Below, piece by piece: positions 1 through 9,481 of a stretch of 64,000 nt of DNA. The translations under genes and the position numbers were made by a program. The notes under the pieces were generated by a model, which worked only from the letters and a program-made list of their open reading frames with translations, ran no database searches and had not been told where the DNA came from. The stretch covers positions 4,481,501 through 4,545,500 of the forward strand of contig NZ_AP019308.1 of the NCBI RefSeq assembly GCF_003945345.1, written 5' to 3'. This stretch comes from Paenibacillus baekrokdamisoli (GTDB taxonomy: Bacteria > Bacillota > Bacilli > Paenibacillales > Paenibacillaceae). Positions within the stretch are counted from its first letter, which is position 1; every line of letters begins with the position of its first letter.

Positions 1-11
1 TATTCTACTTG

Positions 12-1277
12 TTACTTAAGCGCCTTCGCAGCAATATCTGTACGAACCTGCATGCCTTCGAAGTGGATAACCGACACCGCTTCGTATGCACGAGCGCGTG
101 CTTCTGCAAGATCTCGGCCGCGGCCGACGATGCCGAGCACACGCCCGCCGTTCGTTACAAGGCTGCCGTCTTTCTCAGCGGTACCTGCGTGGAACACAAG
201 TGCGCCCTGTGCTTTGGCAGCATCCAAGCCTTCAATGACATGGCCTTTTGGATAATTGCCTGGATAACCTTCAGAAGCGGCAATTACACATACCGCAGCT
301 TCATCGTTCCACTCAATATCAAGCTGATCCAAACGACCATTAATCGATGCTAGAATAATATCAAGAAGGTCTGTCTTCAAACGCGGCAGTACGACCTGCG
401 TCTCTGGATCGCCCATACGCGCATTGAATTCGATCGTCTTTGGACCGTCTTTTGTAATCATAAGACCTGCGAAGAGAACGCCTCGGAATGGACGACCTTC
501 ACTGACCATCGCTTTAGCTGTTGGCTTAATGATTGTCTCAATCGCCTCTTCCACGATTGCGGGATCGATATGCGGAAGTGGTGTATAGGTACCCATTCCA
601 CCTGTATTCGGGCCTTTATCATTGTCGAAGATCGGTTTATGATCCTGAGCAGGAACCATCGCACGAACGGTTTCCCCGTCAACGAAAGCTAGAATCGACA
701 TTTCTTGTCCTTCAAGGAATTCCTCGATAACGACACGGCCGCCAGATTCACCGAAGACTTTACCAACCATCATGTCATGAAGCGCTTGCTCCGCTTCTTC
801 CATGGAGTAGGCCACGGTTACACCTTTACCAGCCGCAAGTCCATCCGCTTTGATAACAATCGGAACCGATTGTTCACGAAGGTAAGCGAGTGCCGATTCA
901 TGATCAGTGAACGTCTCGTATTTTGCCGTAATGATATTGTACTTCTTCAGCAGATTCTTCATGAAGATCTTACTGCCTTCAATCTCTGCCGCATTCTTGC
1001 GTGGGCCATAGATCGGAATGTTCTGCTCCTCGAACGCATCCACAATGCCTTCTGCAAGCGGATCATCCGGTCCGACTACCACAAGATCAACCGAATGATC
1101 GATGGCGAATTGAATGAGATCCGCGAACTTGTTAACCGGAATCGGTGCAATTTCGGCAAGCTCCGCTATTCCTGCGTTACCTGGCGCGCAGTAGATTTTC
1201 TTTACCTTCTCGCTATTGTTAAGCGCCCAGACGATCGCATGCTCTCGTCCGCCGCCGCCGATGACCATTACTCGCAA
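12..1277 (-). CDS. purD: Phosphoribosylamine--glycine ligase (GAR synthetase)
   Basis: Joins glycine to phosphoribosylamine using ATP, the second step of de novo purine synthesis, in the cytosol. The product is 421 residues, normal for PurD. The N-terminus RVMVIGGGGREHAI is the family signature, followed by an ATP-grasp core (KADGLAAGKGV, then GPNTGGMGTYTP, then FNARMGDPETQ). I start it at a TTG, not at the ATG 15 bases upstream: that ATG lies inside the ribosome site GGGAGGG, which sits 5 bases before the TTG, and the family begins at this point. It is the last gene of the purE-purD operon, 33 bases after purH. No terminator falls inside the window; the stop is 11 bases from the edge. Confidence 0.97.
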   Translation of the reverse strand: MRVMVIGGGGREHAIVWALNNSEKVKKIYCAPGNAGIAELAEIAPIPVNKFADLIQFAIDHSVDLVVVGPDDPLAEGIVDAFEEQNIPIYGPRKNAAEIEGSKIFMKNLLKKYNIITAKYETFTDHESALAYLREQSVPIVIKADGLAAGKGVTVAYSMEEAEQALHDMMVGKVFGESGGRVVIEEFLEGQEMSILAFVDGETVRAMVPAQDHKPIFDNDKGPNTGGMGTYTPLPHIDPAIVEEAIETIIKPTAKAMVSEGRPFRGVLFAGLMITKDGPKTIEFNARMGDPETQVVLPRLKTDLLDIILASINGRLDQLDIEWNDEAAVCVIAASEGYPGNYPKGHVIEGLDAAKAQGALVFHAGTAEKDGSLVTNGGRVLGIVGRGRDLAEARARAYEAVSVIHFEGMQVRTDIAAKALK

Positions 1278-1310
1278 AGGAAACCCTCCCATTGTAACGA
1301 TTTAAGAAAA

Positions 1311-2858
1311 TTAATGTTTAAAATGACGTACGCCCGTCAGCACCATTGCGATATTATTGGCATTGGCTACCGCGATGGATTCTGCATCCTTAATGGAACC
1401 ACCTGGCTGAATAACGGCTGTAATACCAGCTTTGGCAGCAATCTCAAGTGTATCTCCCATCGGGAAGAATGCATCAGAAGCTAGCACAGAGCCTACTGCT
1501 TTCTCACCCGCTTGCTCAATAGCAATACGAGCCGCGCCTACACGGTTCATTTGACCTGCGCCAACACCGACCGTCATATTATCGGAAGCCAGAAGAATAG
1601 CGTTCGACTTCACATGCTTAACAACCTTCCAGCCGAACAACAATTGCTTCAGCTCTTCAGCGGTTGGTTTACGGTCCGTTACCACTTGGATATCGTCTTC
1701 CGTCAAGCTGTGTACGTCGCTCTCTTGGACAACCATACCGCCGTCCACACTCGTTAGGAGCCATTCCGGCTTACGCTCTCCAGCTGCTTGCAGCTCGCCG
1801 AGCTTCATCAGACGGATATTCTTCTTCTTCGTCAGCACATCGAGTGCTTCAGGAGTAAAGTCCGGTGCAATGATGATCTCTAGAAAAATCTCTCCGAGCA
1901 ATTGTGCAGTCTCTAAGCCAATCGTCCGGTTAGCTGCAACGATTCCTCCGAAGATAGAGGTTGGATCAGCGGAATACGCCTTTTGATAAGCCTCGTGAAT
2001 ATCCTTGCCGATCCCAACGCCGCATGGGTTCATATGCTTCACCGCTACAACAGCAGGCTCATTGAATTCCTTCACTATAGCAAGCGCAGCGTTCGCGTCA
2101 TTGATGTTGTTGTAGGAAAGCTCTTTGCCGTGCAGCTGCTCTGCAGTCGTAATATTGCCGGGTGCTGCAAGTGGCTTACGGTAGAACGCTGCCTTCTGAT
2201 GCGGATTCTCTCCGTAACGAAGATCCTGAACCTTCTCGTAAGTTACCGTGTAGCTCTCTGGAAGTGGATTACCTTGAAGCTTGGATAGGTAGTCCCCAAT
2301 TAGCGCATCATAAGCGCCAGTGTGACGGAATACTTTTGCAGCAAGCACTTTACGCGTTTCAATCGTTGTATCGCCCTGTGCCTTCACTTCATCTAGAACG
2401 GTCTGATAGTCAGCTGAGTCAACAACAACCGTAACGAACGCATGGTTCTTCGCAGCTGAGCGAAGCATGGTCGGTCCACCGATATCGATATTCTCGATTG
2501 CATCCTCATAGGATACATCAGGTTTAGCGATTGTTGCTGCAAAAGGGTAGAGGTTCACGACTACAAGATCGATGTAATCCAGACCAAGCTCAGTCATTGC
2601 TTTCTGGTGCTCTTCATCATCACGAACAGCAAGAAGACCGCTATGCACAGCAGGGTGCAGTGTCTTTACTCGTCCATCTAGAATCTCAGGGAAGCCCGTC
2701 ACTTCAGAAATACCAACAACCGGAACGCCTTCCTTCTCAAGCAGGCTCGCAGTTCCACCAGTCGAAATAATTTGTACGCCTAACCCCGCAAGTGCCCGTG
2801 AAAACTCCACAATTCCCGTTTTGTCGGACACACTAATTAATGCTCTACGAATTGCCAC
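1311..2858 (-). CDS. purH: Bifunctional AICAR transformylase / IMP cyclohydrolase
   Basis: Catalyses the last two steps to IMP: formylation of AICAR by 10-formyl-THF, then ring closure. The 515 residues hold an N-terminal MGS-like cyclohydrolase domain (ALISVSDKTGIVEF, then ISTGGTASLL) and a C-terminal transformylase domain with the conserved KHMNPCG motif and the end SIAVANANNIAMVLTGVRHF. The start is a GTG preceded by TAGGAGGCG at good spacing. It lies between purN (34-base gap) and purD in the operon, as in Bacillus subtilis. Nothing appears disrupted. Confidence 0.98.
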   Translation of the reverse strand: MAIRRALISVSDKTGIVEFSRALAGLGVQIISTGGTASLLEKEGVPVVGISEVTGFPEILDGRVKTLHPAVHSGLLAVRDDEEHQKAMTELGLDYIDLVVVNLYPFAATIAKPDVSYEDAIENIDIGGPTMLRSAAKNHAFVTVVVDSADYQTVLDEVKAQGDTTIETRKVLAAKVFRHTGAYDALIGDYLSKLQGNPLPESYTVTYEKVQDLRYGENPHQKAAFYRKPLAAPGNITTAEQLHGKELSYNNINDANAALAIVKEFNEPAVVAVKHMNPCGVGIGKDIHEAYQKAYSADPTSIFGGIVAANRTIGLETAQLLGEIFLEIIIAPDFTPEALDVLTKKKNIRLMKLGELQAAGERKPEWLLTSVDGGMVVQESDVHSLTEDDIQVVTDRKPTAEELKQLLFGWKVVKHVKSNAILLASDNMTVGVGAGQMNRVGAARIAIEQAGEKAVGSVLASDAFFPMGDTLEIAAKAGITAVIQPGGSIKDAESIAVANANNIAMVLTGVRHFKH

Positions 2859-2892
2859 AATGAACGCCTCCTACAAGTTTATACCTACCCGA

Positions 2893-3507
2893 TTATTCCT
2901 TTATTGTTACAAAACGACCCGCAAGCTTAACGGCACCCGCAGCAATTCGCTGAACCACCCAAGGGAGCAGTTCTTGCTCCGCCGCGTGAATTCGCGTTGC
3001 CAGCGTCGCTTCCGTGTCGCCATCCTGCACGGCGACTGCACGCTGTGCGATTACGGGTCCAGTGTCCATTCCGCCATCTACATAATGAACGGTAACACCT
3101 GTTATTTTCACACCATAATCGAGCGCTTGTTTGATTCCATTAACCCCCGGGAAAGCAGGAAGTAAAGCCGGATGAACATTAATCATTTGACCATAGAACG
3201 GTTCTACGATGACAGGGGTAAGTATCCGCATATAGCCCGCAAGCACGATCAGTTCAACGCCGCGCCGCTGCAGCTCAGCGATAATCTCCCTCTCGTAAGC
3301 TTCGCGAGAAGCATATTCTTTGGGACGAAATACGAAGGTCTCCACACCCGCAAGGCGTGCACGCTCCACAACTGGCGCTTCCGGCTTATCACAAACAAGA
3401 AGCTCGAGGCTTGCGCCCTCGAGCCGTCCTTGGTTTGCTGCATCCGCCAACGCTTGGAAGTTTGTTCCTTGCCCTGATGCGAATACGGCGATGCGTAAAC
3501 CAGCCAC
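2893..3507 (-). CDS. purN: Phosphoribosylglycinamide formyltransferase (folate-dependent)
   Basis: Transfers a formyl group from 10-formyl-THF to GAR, the third purine step. The 204-residue protein shows the start RIAVFASGQGTNFQAL, the active-site region LAGYMRIL, INVHPALLPAFPG with the catalytic Asn/His, and GVTVHYVDGGMDTGPVIAQ. The GTG start overlaps the purM TAG stop by one base, with GGGAG about 10 bases upstream, which points to translational coupling to purM. Length and motifs are typical. Confidence 0.97.
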   Translation of the reverse strand: MAGLRIAVFASGQGTNFQALADAANQGRLEGASLELLVCDKPEAPVVERARLAGVETFVFRPKEYASREAYEREIIAELQRRGVELIVLAGYMRILTPVIVEPFYGQMINVHPALLPAFPGVNGIKQALDYGVKITGVTVHYVDGGMDTGPVIAQRAVAVQDGDTEATLATRIHAAEQELLPWVVQRIAAGAVKLAGRFVTIKE

Positions 3508-4550
3508 TATACGTCCGCTCCCGTAAAGGTCACAATGCGGCTGCCTTCCGTTACATTACCGATTCGATAAACGTCTTCACCGAGCTCGCGCGCGATTGAA
3601 ATCGCCTCTTCCGCTTGATCAGCAGGCACGACAACGATCATCCCAACGCCCATGTTAAACGTTGTGAACATATCACGGTTCGTAATGCTGCCCTTCTCTT
3701 GCATCAGCTTGAAGATCGGTTGAATCGGCCATGAGCCGTATTCCACGTTCACATTTACGCCCTCAGGCAGTACCCGTGGGATATTCTCAATGAATCCGCC
3801 ACCTGTAATATGAGCCATCCCTTTAACCGTTACCCGTTTGATGAGCTCCAGTACGGATTTCACATAGATGCGAGTAGGTTCAATGACAACATCACCAAGC
3901 TTCTTGCCTTCTAGTTCAGGAAGTGCTTGATCTAAGCTATAACCCGCTTGCTCCAGCAGCAATCTGCGAACAAGAGAGAAGCCGTTACTGTGAATGCCGC
4001 TTGAAGCAAGTCCAAGAACAACATCACCAGGAGCAATTGTGGAACCATCGATAATATTCTTCTTATCTACGATACCTACTGTGAACCCAGCAATATCATA
4101 TTCTTCGCCTTGATACATACCAGGCATCTCAGCCGTTTCACCGCCGATTAGTGCGCAGCCGGATTGAATACAGCCATCTGAGATTCCTTTGACAATTGCT
4201 TCGATTTTGGCTGGCTCAACTTTGCCGCAAGCCAGATAATCGAGGAAAAATAATGGCTCTGCGCCTTGAACGATAATATCGTTCACACACATAGCAACCG
4301 CATCGATACCAATGGTATCATGCTTATCCATGGCAAAAGCGATCTTCAGCTTCGTACCGACACCGTCTGTACCGGAAACAAGAACGGGCTCATCATACTT
4401 GTCTTTATTAAGGCCAAATAATCCACCGAATCCGCCAAGCTCAGTCAACACTTCCGGACGAAAAGTTTTCTTTACGTGCTTCTTCATACGTTCGACCGCT
4501 TCATTACCAGCTGCGATATCAACGCCGGCTTGTTTATAAGCTTCTGCCAC
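3507..4550 (-). CDS. purM: Phosphoribosylformylglycinamidine cyclo-ligase (AIR synthetase)
   Basis: Closes the imidazole ring, converting FGAM to AIR with ATP. The 347 residues start EAYKQAGVDIAAGNEAVERM and carry the ATP/PurM motifs VSGTDGVGTKL, LIGGETAEMPGMY and MAHITGGGF. Two in-frame GTG codons lie nine bases apart. I choose the downstream one because AAGAGGTGA is properly spaced for it and overlaps the other, and because the family begins at this residue. Its stop overlaps the purN start. About 120 bases with a strong hairpin separate it from purF upstream. Confidence 0.96.
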   Translation of the reverse strand: MAEAYKQAGVDIAAGNEAVERMKKHVKKTFRPEVLTELGGFGGLFGLNKDKYDEPVLVSGTDGVGTKLKIAFAMDKHDTIGIDAVAMCVNDIIVQGAEPLFFLDYLACGKVEPAKIEAIVKGISDGCIQSGCALIGGETAEMPGMYQGEEYDIAGFTVGIVDKKNIIDGSTIAPGDVVLGLASSGIHSNGFSLVRRLLLEQAGYSLDQALPELEGKKLGDVVIEPTRIYVKSVLELIKRVTVKGMAHITGGGFIENIPRVLPEGVNVNVEYGSWPIQPIFKLMQEKGSITNRDMFTTFNMGVGMIVVVPADQAEEAISIARELGEDVYRIGNVTEGSRIVTFTGADV

Positions 4551-4630
4551 TAGGGTCACCTCTTAAGAGTTATTGTGTGGCTTCACCCAACCGAAAGGCT
4601 AAGCAAAAATCCAATTTCATCTACAAAAGC

Positions 4631-4661
4631 GTTAACGCCGCATAGAATTCACGGCGTTAAC
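4631..4661 (-). terminator. Intercistronic hairpin between purF and purM
   Basis: A perfect 10-bp inverted repeat, GTTAACGCCG/CGGCGTTAAC, with an 11-base loop lies between the purF stop and purM. Read with the operon it is followed by GCTTTTGT, a weak U-tract, so it may be a partial terminator or an mRNA-stabilising stem. The role is inferred from structure only. Confidence 0.5.
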
Positions 4662-4668
4662 TGCCTAA

Positions 4669-6147
4669 TTAACAGCTGCAGCTTTTCTCTGAGGTTGGAT
4701 CAACCGGTGTCGGGTAATCGTTGTCGAAGCAAGCCAGGCACATGCCCCGGTTGTATTCGCCATCGTTACCGCCAACTGCCTCGATAAAGCCATCATGACT
4801 TAGGAAGTAAATCGAATCTGCATTGATCGCCTGCCGAATCTCTTCAACGGACTTCTGCGAAGCGATCAGCTCCTTACGATCCGGTGTGTCAATTCCATAA
4901 TAACAAGGGTTCTTGAAAGGGGGTGATGTGATCCGTACATGAACCTCGGTCGCTCCGGCTTCGCGAAGCAAATTCACGATTCTCAGGCTCGTTGTTCCAC
5001 GCACGATCGAGTCATCGATCATCACGACACGTTTACCTTCAACTACTTTACGAACGGCCGAGAGCTTCATCTTAACGCCCTTCTCACGAAGCTCCTGTGA
5101 AGGCTGAATGAACGTGCGGCCAGTATATTTATTCTTAATGAGTCCAAGCTCATAAGGAATACCCGTTTGCTCGGCATAGCCGATTGCAGCGGAAATACTG
5201 GAATCCGGTACACCTGTTACGATATCTGCATCGACAAAAGCTTCAAGTGCCAGCTTTTGACCCATACGTTTACGTGCCGAGTGAAGGTTAATCCCGTTAA
5301 TATCGCTATCTGGCCTTGCAAAATAGATATATTCCATCGCACATGTCGCACGGCGTTCCAGCTTCTCAAAGCGATCCTCATGCAGACCGTCTTTATCTAA
5401 AACAAGCATTTCACCCGGTTGAATATCCCGTTCATAGATGGCACCGCATGTCTCCAAGGCACATGTCTCCGAGGCAAAAACATAACCGCCGTCGAGCTTA
5501 CCCATAACGAGTGGACGCAGCCCATGCTCATCCGATGCAACTAGCAGCTTATCGTTGGTCATAATCAGAAAAGCAAAACCGCCAATCACACGCTGCAGCG
5601 CATCCTTAGCCGCACTGACAAAGTCCTTGCTCGAGCGAGCGATTAGATGAGCAATGACTTCCGTATCACTCGTTGTTTGGAAAATCGATCCTTGATTCTC
5701 CAATTCCTTACGGATGGAAGGTGCATTCACTATATTGCCGTTCGTTGCAATAGCGAGGTCACCATCGCGATATTTGAAGATAAGCGGCTGTGCATTCGCA
5801 AGCTTGCTCTCGCCTGCTGTAGAATACCGAACGTGGCCAATAACACGGTCACCTGGCAATCCCTCTAGCGTCTTCTGGTCGAAGACTTCCTTAACAAGGC
5901 CCATGCCGCGATGATAGTTAAAGGCTCCTTTAACGGAATCTACCGCGCACATACCGGAGCTTTCTTCGCCCCTATGCTGCAGCGCATGCAGCCCATAATA
6001 ACCAATTGAAGCAGCATCCGGGATGCCAAACACCCCGAATACACCGCACTCTTCACGTAATTTATCAAATATATCGTCTCGACCAATACCTTCGTTGTAA
6101 TGACTGCCTGTCCACAGCTGTGGCAGCTTCATCACTTCATCAGACAT
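4669..6147 (-). CDS. purF: Amidophosphoribosyltransferase
   Basis: First committed step of purine synthesis: glutamine plus PRPP gives phosphoribosylamine. The 492-residue precursor has about 33 N-terminal residues before Cys34 in EECGVFGVFG; by family precedent this propeptide is removed so that Cys becomes the N-terminal nucleophile of the Ntn-hydrolase glutaminase. The PRPP-binding loop VVMIDDSIVRGTT is present. Cysteines in RRATCAMEY, NPCYYG and GMCLACFDN match the four ligands of the oxygen-labile [4Fe-4S] cluster known in B. subtilis PurF. It overlaps the purL 3' end by 16 bases, and GGAAGG precedes the ATG. Confidence 0.98.
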   Translation of the reverse strand: MSDEVMKLPQLWTGSHYNEGIGRDDIFDKLREECGVFGVFGIPDAASIGYYGLHALQHRGEESSGMCAVDSVKGAFNYHRGMGLVKEVFDQKTLEGLPGDRVIGHVRYSTAGESKLANAQPLIFKYRDGDLAIATNGNIVNAPSIRKELENQGSIFQTTSDTEVIAHLIARSSKDFVSAAKDALQRVIGGFAFLIMTNDKLLVASDEHGLRPLVMGKLDGGYVFASETCALETCGAIYERDIQPGEMLVLDKDGLHEDRFEKLERRATCAMEYIYFARPDSDINGINLHSARKRMGQKLALEAFVDADIVTGVPDSSISAAIGYAEQTGIPYELGLIKNKYTGRTFIQPSQELREKGVKMKLSAVRKVVEGKRVVMIDDSIVRGTTSLRIVNLLREAGATEVHVRITSPPFKNPCYYGIDTPDRKELIASQKSVEEIRQAINADSIYFLSHDGFIEAVGGNDGEYNRGMCLACFDNDYPTPVDPTSEKSCSC

Positions 6148-8375
6148 GGAATCGCATCCTTCCAGACCTTCTCAAGCTGCTCAACCGGTGCATGAACGCC
6201 CGGTTTACCATTGATGTTAATCGTCAATCCGCTGCCTCGTACAACACCGAGCTCTGCATTCGGTACGCCTTGCTCTGTCAAGTAGTCTGTCAGCTTCGTT
6301 GCCAGCTCCGGTTTAACCGAAAGCAGGATCCGTGATTGTGTTTCGCTGAACAACGCTGCATCTGCGCGAAGTTCTGTAATGACATTAACATCTGCGCCAA
6401 GCTTGCCGCTTATGCTTGATTCTGCCAAAGCAACTGCAAGTCCGCCTTCGGACAAGTCATGTGCAGAAGCTACAAGTCCTTGTTGAATCGCATGAAGAAC
6501 GCTGTTCAACAATGTTTTCTCCGTTGCGAGATCGATCTGTGGCGGACGGCCTTCCGACTTGCCATTCAGCACATATTGAAGCTCACTGCCGCCAAGCTCG
6601 TTCTTCGTTTCGCCGGCAAGAATGATGATATCTCCTTCGGCCTTAAAGCCTTGCGTTGTAATGTGGTCTACGTCATGTACAAGTCCAACCATACCGATTA
6701 CCGGTGTTGGGTAAATTGCACCCTTGGCATTCTCGTTGTACAAGCTTACGTTACCGCCAATAACAGGCGTATCAAGGATACGGCAAGCATCTGAGATACC
6801 ATCTGCCGCCTTCTCAAGCTGCCAGAACACTTCCGGTTTCTCCGGGCTTCCAAAGTTAAGGTTATCCGTAATCGCGAGCGGTTCAGCACCGGAGCAAACA
6901 ATATTACGTGCTGCTTCGGCAACGGCAATACGTCCGCCAACCTCTGGGTCGAGGTAAACATAACGGCCATTACAGTCCGTTGTCATCGCTAATGCTTTGC
7001 GTGTACCGCGAATAGTTACTACCGCCGCATCGGAACCTGGCTGAACAGCCGTGCTCGTACGAACCATGTAGTCATATTGGTTATATACCCATTCTTTACT
7101 GGCAACTGTTGGTGACGCCAGAATTTGCTTAAGAGCGTCAGTCAAATCCGTAACCTCTGGGTATGCTGTTGTATCAATAGCCCCATTAGCTGCATAATAA
7201 GCAGGCTCTTGGGATGGCTTGTCATACATCGGGCACTCATCTACAAGTGCAGTTACCGGCATATCCGCCACTTCTTCACCTTGGTGGAACAAACGCAAAC
7301 GGCCATCGTCGGTTACTTTACCGACTTTCACACAGATGATGCCCCAGCGGTCAAAAATCTCTTGTGCTTGCGCTTCATGACGCGGCTCAACGACGAAGAG
7401 CATACGCTCTTGCGATTCGGAAAGCATCATCTCGTAAGGCGTCATACCTTCTTCGCGCTGCGGCACTTCATCGAGGTAGAGCTCAAGGCCGTTACCAGCT
7501 TTGGACGCCATCTCTGCGCTGGAGCACGTAAGACCTGCTGCGCCCATATCTTGAATCCCGACTACGATTCCGGAGTCAATAAGTTCAAGCGTAGCTTCCA
7601 TAACCAGCTTCTCCATGAATGGATCGCCAACCTGTACCGCTGTACGCTTCTCTTCCGATTCTTCGGATAGTTCGACGGATGCGAAGGTCGCCCCGTGAAT
7701 CCCATCACGGCCTGTAGCTGGTCCGACGTAGAATACCGGATTGCCAACACCTTTGGCTACACCGCGTTGGATTTTATCATGATCAATAAGGCCCACACAC
7801 ATCGCGTTAACGAGCGGATTGCCTTCGTAGCTTTCGTCAAACATAACTTCCCCTGCAACGGTAGGAATACCGATACAGTTTCCATAACCCGCAATACCTG
7901 AAACGACATTCTCGAACAAATATTTCACACGCGGATTCTCGAGTTTACCGAAGCGCAAGCTGTTCAACAGAGCTACCGGACGAGCACCCATGGAGAAAAT
8001 ATCACGGATAATTCCGCCTACGCCTGTCGCCGCGCCTTGGTAAGGCTCTACCGCAGATGGATGGTTATGTGATTCGATCTTGAACACAACCGCTTGGTTG
8101 TCACCGATATCGACGATACCTGCGCCTTCGCCTGGTCCCATAAGCACCTTTGGTCCAGTAATCGGGAACTTCTTGAGTATTTTTTTGGAGTTCTTATAGG
8201 AGCAGTGCTCTGACCACATAACGCTGAATACACCGATTTCGGTATAGTTCGGCTTACGGCCCAGAAACCCGCAAATGAGTTCATATTCGTGATCGGTAAC
8301 ACCGAATTGCGTATAAATCCGCTGCTCTGCGATTTGTTCCGCTGTCGGTTCTTTAGCCGTTAATTGCTGCGCCAT
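6132..8375 (-). CDS. purL: Phosphoribosylformylglycinamidine synthase subunit PurL
   Basis: Large ATP-dependent synthetase subunit that makes FGAM from FGAR, using ammonia from PurQ with PurS as the bridge. At 747 residues it is the small, three-subunit type of PurL typical of Gram-positives. Motifs include MWSEHCSYKNSKK, PGEGAGIVDIGD, ESHNHPSAVEPYQGAATGVG and HDLSEGGLAVALAESS. The start is the ATG preceded by GGAGGGAACAAC; a longer frame starts six codons upstream but that would place its ATG beside the ribosome site. It overlaps purQ by 23 bases and purF by 16. Confidence 0.97.
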   Translation of the reverse strand: MAQQLTAKEPTAEQIAEQRIYTQFGVTDHEYELICGFLGRKPNYTEIGVFSVMWSEHCSYKNSKKILKKFPITGPKVLMGPGEGAGIVDIGDNQAVVFKIESHNHPSAVEPYQGAATGVGGIIRDIFSMGARPVALLNSLRFGKLENPRVKYLFENVVSGIAGYGNCIGIPTVAGEVMFDESYEGNPLVNAMCVGLIDHDKIQRGVAKGVGNPVFYVGPATGRDGIHGATFASVELSEESEEKRTAVQVGDPFMEKLVMEATLELIDSGIVVGIQDMGAAGLTCSSAEMASKAGNGLELYLDEVPQREEGMTPYEMMLSESQERMLFVVEPRHEAQAQEIFDRWGIICVKVGKVTDDGRLRLFHQGEEVADMPVTALVDECPMYDKPSQEPAYYAANGAIDTTAYPEVTDLTDALKQILASPTVASKEWVYNQYDYMVRTSTAVQPGSDAAVVTIRGTRKALAMTTDCNGRYVYLDPEVGGRIAVAEAARNIVCSGAEPLAITDNLNFGSPEKPEVFWQLEKAADGISDACRILDTPVIGGNVSLYNENAKGAIYPTPVIGMVGLVHDVDHITTQGFKAEGDIIILAGETKNELGGSELQYVLNGKSEGRPPQIDLATEKTLLNSVLHAIQQGLVASAHDLSEGGLAVALAESSISGKLGADVNVITELRADAALFSETQSRILLSVKPELATKLTDYLTEQGVPNAELGVVRGSGLTININGKPGVHAPVEQLEKVWKDAIPCLMK

Positions 8376-9051
8376 GTTGTTCCCTCCATGCATTCAAAAT
8401 CGATGTAAACATCCGTTTGCCGTCTTCCGAGCCAAGCAGCTGATCAATTGCGCGCTCTGGATGCGGCATCATGCCGACCACATTGCCACGCTCATTACTA
8501 ACGCCTGCGATATTCTCAAGCGAACCATTTGGGTTGCTTTCATTAGTAGCATAACGGAACACAATTTGGTTATTTGCTTTAAGCTGCGCTAGCGTTGCAT
8601 CGTCGCAGTAGTAGTTTCCTTCGCCGTGAGCGATAGGGATGTTGATAAGTTCGCCTGGTGCATACTGACTAGTGAATGGCGTTTTGTTGTTAACTACTTC
8701 CAGCTGTACTTGATGACAGCGGAATTTCATGCCGTTGTTACGAAGAAGCGCTCCAGGCAGGAGGCGTGCTTCTGTCAAAATTTGAAATCCGTTGCAAATG
8801 CCAAGCACGAACTTACCGGCTTCAGCTGCTTTGACAATTTCATTCATGACGGGAGCAAACTGTGCAATTGCGCCGCAGCGCAGGTAATCCCCGTAAGAGA
8901 AACCGCCCGGTATAAGAATGGCGTCATACGCGGAAAGATCCGTTGCCGTATGCCACACATAGTCGACTTCTTGGCCAATTGTGTCTTCGACCGCTTTGTA
9001 GCAATCTATGTCACAGTTCGACGCTGGAAAAACGATTACCGCGAACTTCAT
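8353..9051 (-). CDS. purQ: FGAM synthase glutaminase subunit PurQ
   Basis: Class I glutamine amidotransferase that feeds ammonia to PurL. It is 232 residues, the usual length. The nucleophile Cys sits in VLGICNGFQIL, and the partner His/Glu region is MMPHPERAID. The start KFAVIVFPASNCDIDCYKA is the family N-terminus. It begins three bases after the purS stop and overlaps the purL start, so purS-purQ-purL form a tightly coupled block. Confidence 0.97.
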   Translation of the reverse strand: MKFAVIVFPASNCDIDCYKAVEDTIGQEVDYVWHTATDLSAYDAILIPGGFSYGDYLRCGAIAQFAPVMNEIVKAAEAGKFVLGICNGFQILTEARLLPGALLRNNGMKFRCHQVQLEVVNNKTPFTSQYAPGELINIPIAHGEGNYYCDDATLAQLKANNQIVFRYATNESNPNGSLENIAGVSNERGNVVGMMPHPERAIDQLLGSEDGKRMFTSILNAWREQHGAAING

Positions 9052-9054
9052 CGT

Positions 9055-9297
9055 TTAACCCTCCAATTCAAAACGGTAGTCTTCGATAACCGTGTTAGCC
9101 AGCAGCTTCTCGCACATAGCCTTCAGGCGTGCTTCCGCTTCCGCGCGGTCTGTTGTGTTCAAATCGAGCTCGAGATATTTGCCGATACGTACTTTGCCAA
9201 CTTCGTCAAAGCCCATGGAGTGAAGGGCGCCTTGTACGGCGCTGCCTTGTGGATCGAGTACGTTCTGCTTGATTGTTACGTAGACTGTTGCTTTCAT
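9055..9297 (-). CDS. purS: FGAM synthase accessory subunit PurS
   Basis: Small 80-residue subunit needed to assemble PurL and PurQ and pass ammonia between them. Conserved features are the start KATVYVTIKQNVLDPQG, GKYLELDL and NTVIEDYRFE at the end. The frame is open for 50 further codons upstream, but the ATG used here has AGGAGGCG eight bases before it and gives the normal family length. Immediately upstream lies an unusual non-coding gap of about 780 bp before purC; in B. subtilis these genes are adjacent. Confidence 0.97.
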   Translation of the reverse strand: MKATVYVTIKQNVLDPQGSAVQGALHSMGFDEVGKVRIGKYLELDLNTTDRAEAEARLKAMCEKLLANTVIEDYRFELEG

Positions 9298-9371
9298 GGG
9301 TGGGTCGCCTCCTGGAAAATTATCTTTGTTTCGCGCAGATGGTGGGGCGGAAAATGGGGGTTGCGCAAAAC

Positions 9372-9481
9372 GCTGGGAGTACCCGCCTCCGTCGCTGTTG
9401 AACCCCGGAATCTTGATTCCACTCTTACGGTGGATTCCCGGGTTCAAAGGCGATCACTTCGTTCTCCGGCGGGTATCCCGC
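9372..9481. repeat. Long imperfect inverted repeat in the purC-purS gap
   Basis: Two nested arms form a hairpin of about 110 bp. Inner arms at 9398-9412 and 9433-9447 (TTGAACCCCGGAATC against GATTCCCGGGTTCAA) match at 14 of 15 positions. Outer arms near 9372-9387 and 9468-9481 share GGGA-TACCCGCC with one extra base. Gap DNA from 9482 to 9737 shows a further small stem (GGGC-GCTTA-GCCC near 9555) and no convincing gene. It could be a decayed palindromic element or a structured part of the operon mRNA. Confidence 0.55.

Noticed and set aside
705..1484. Plus-strand frame of 259 codons
   Set aside because: Antisense to purD and purH, which are certain; codon pattern is that of a shadow.
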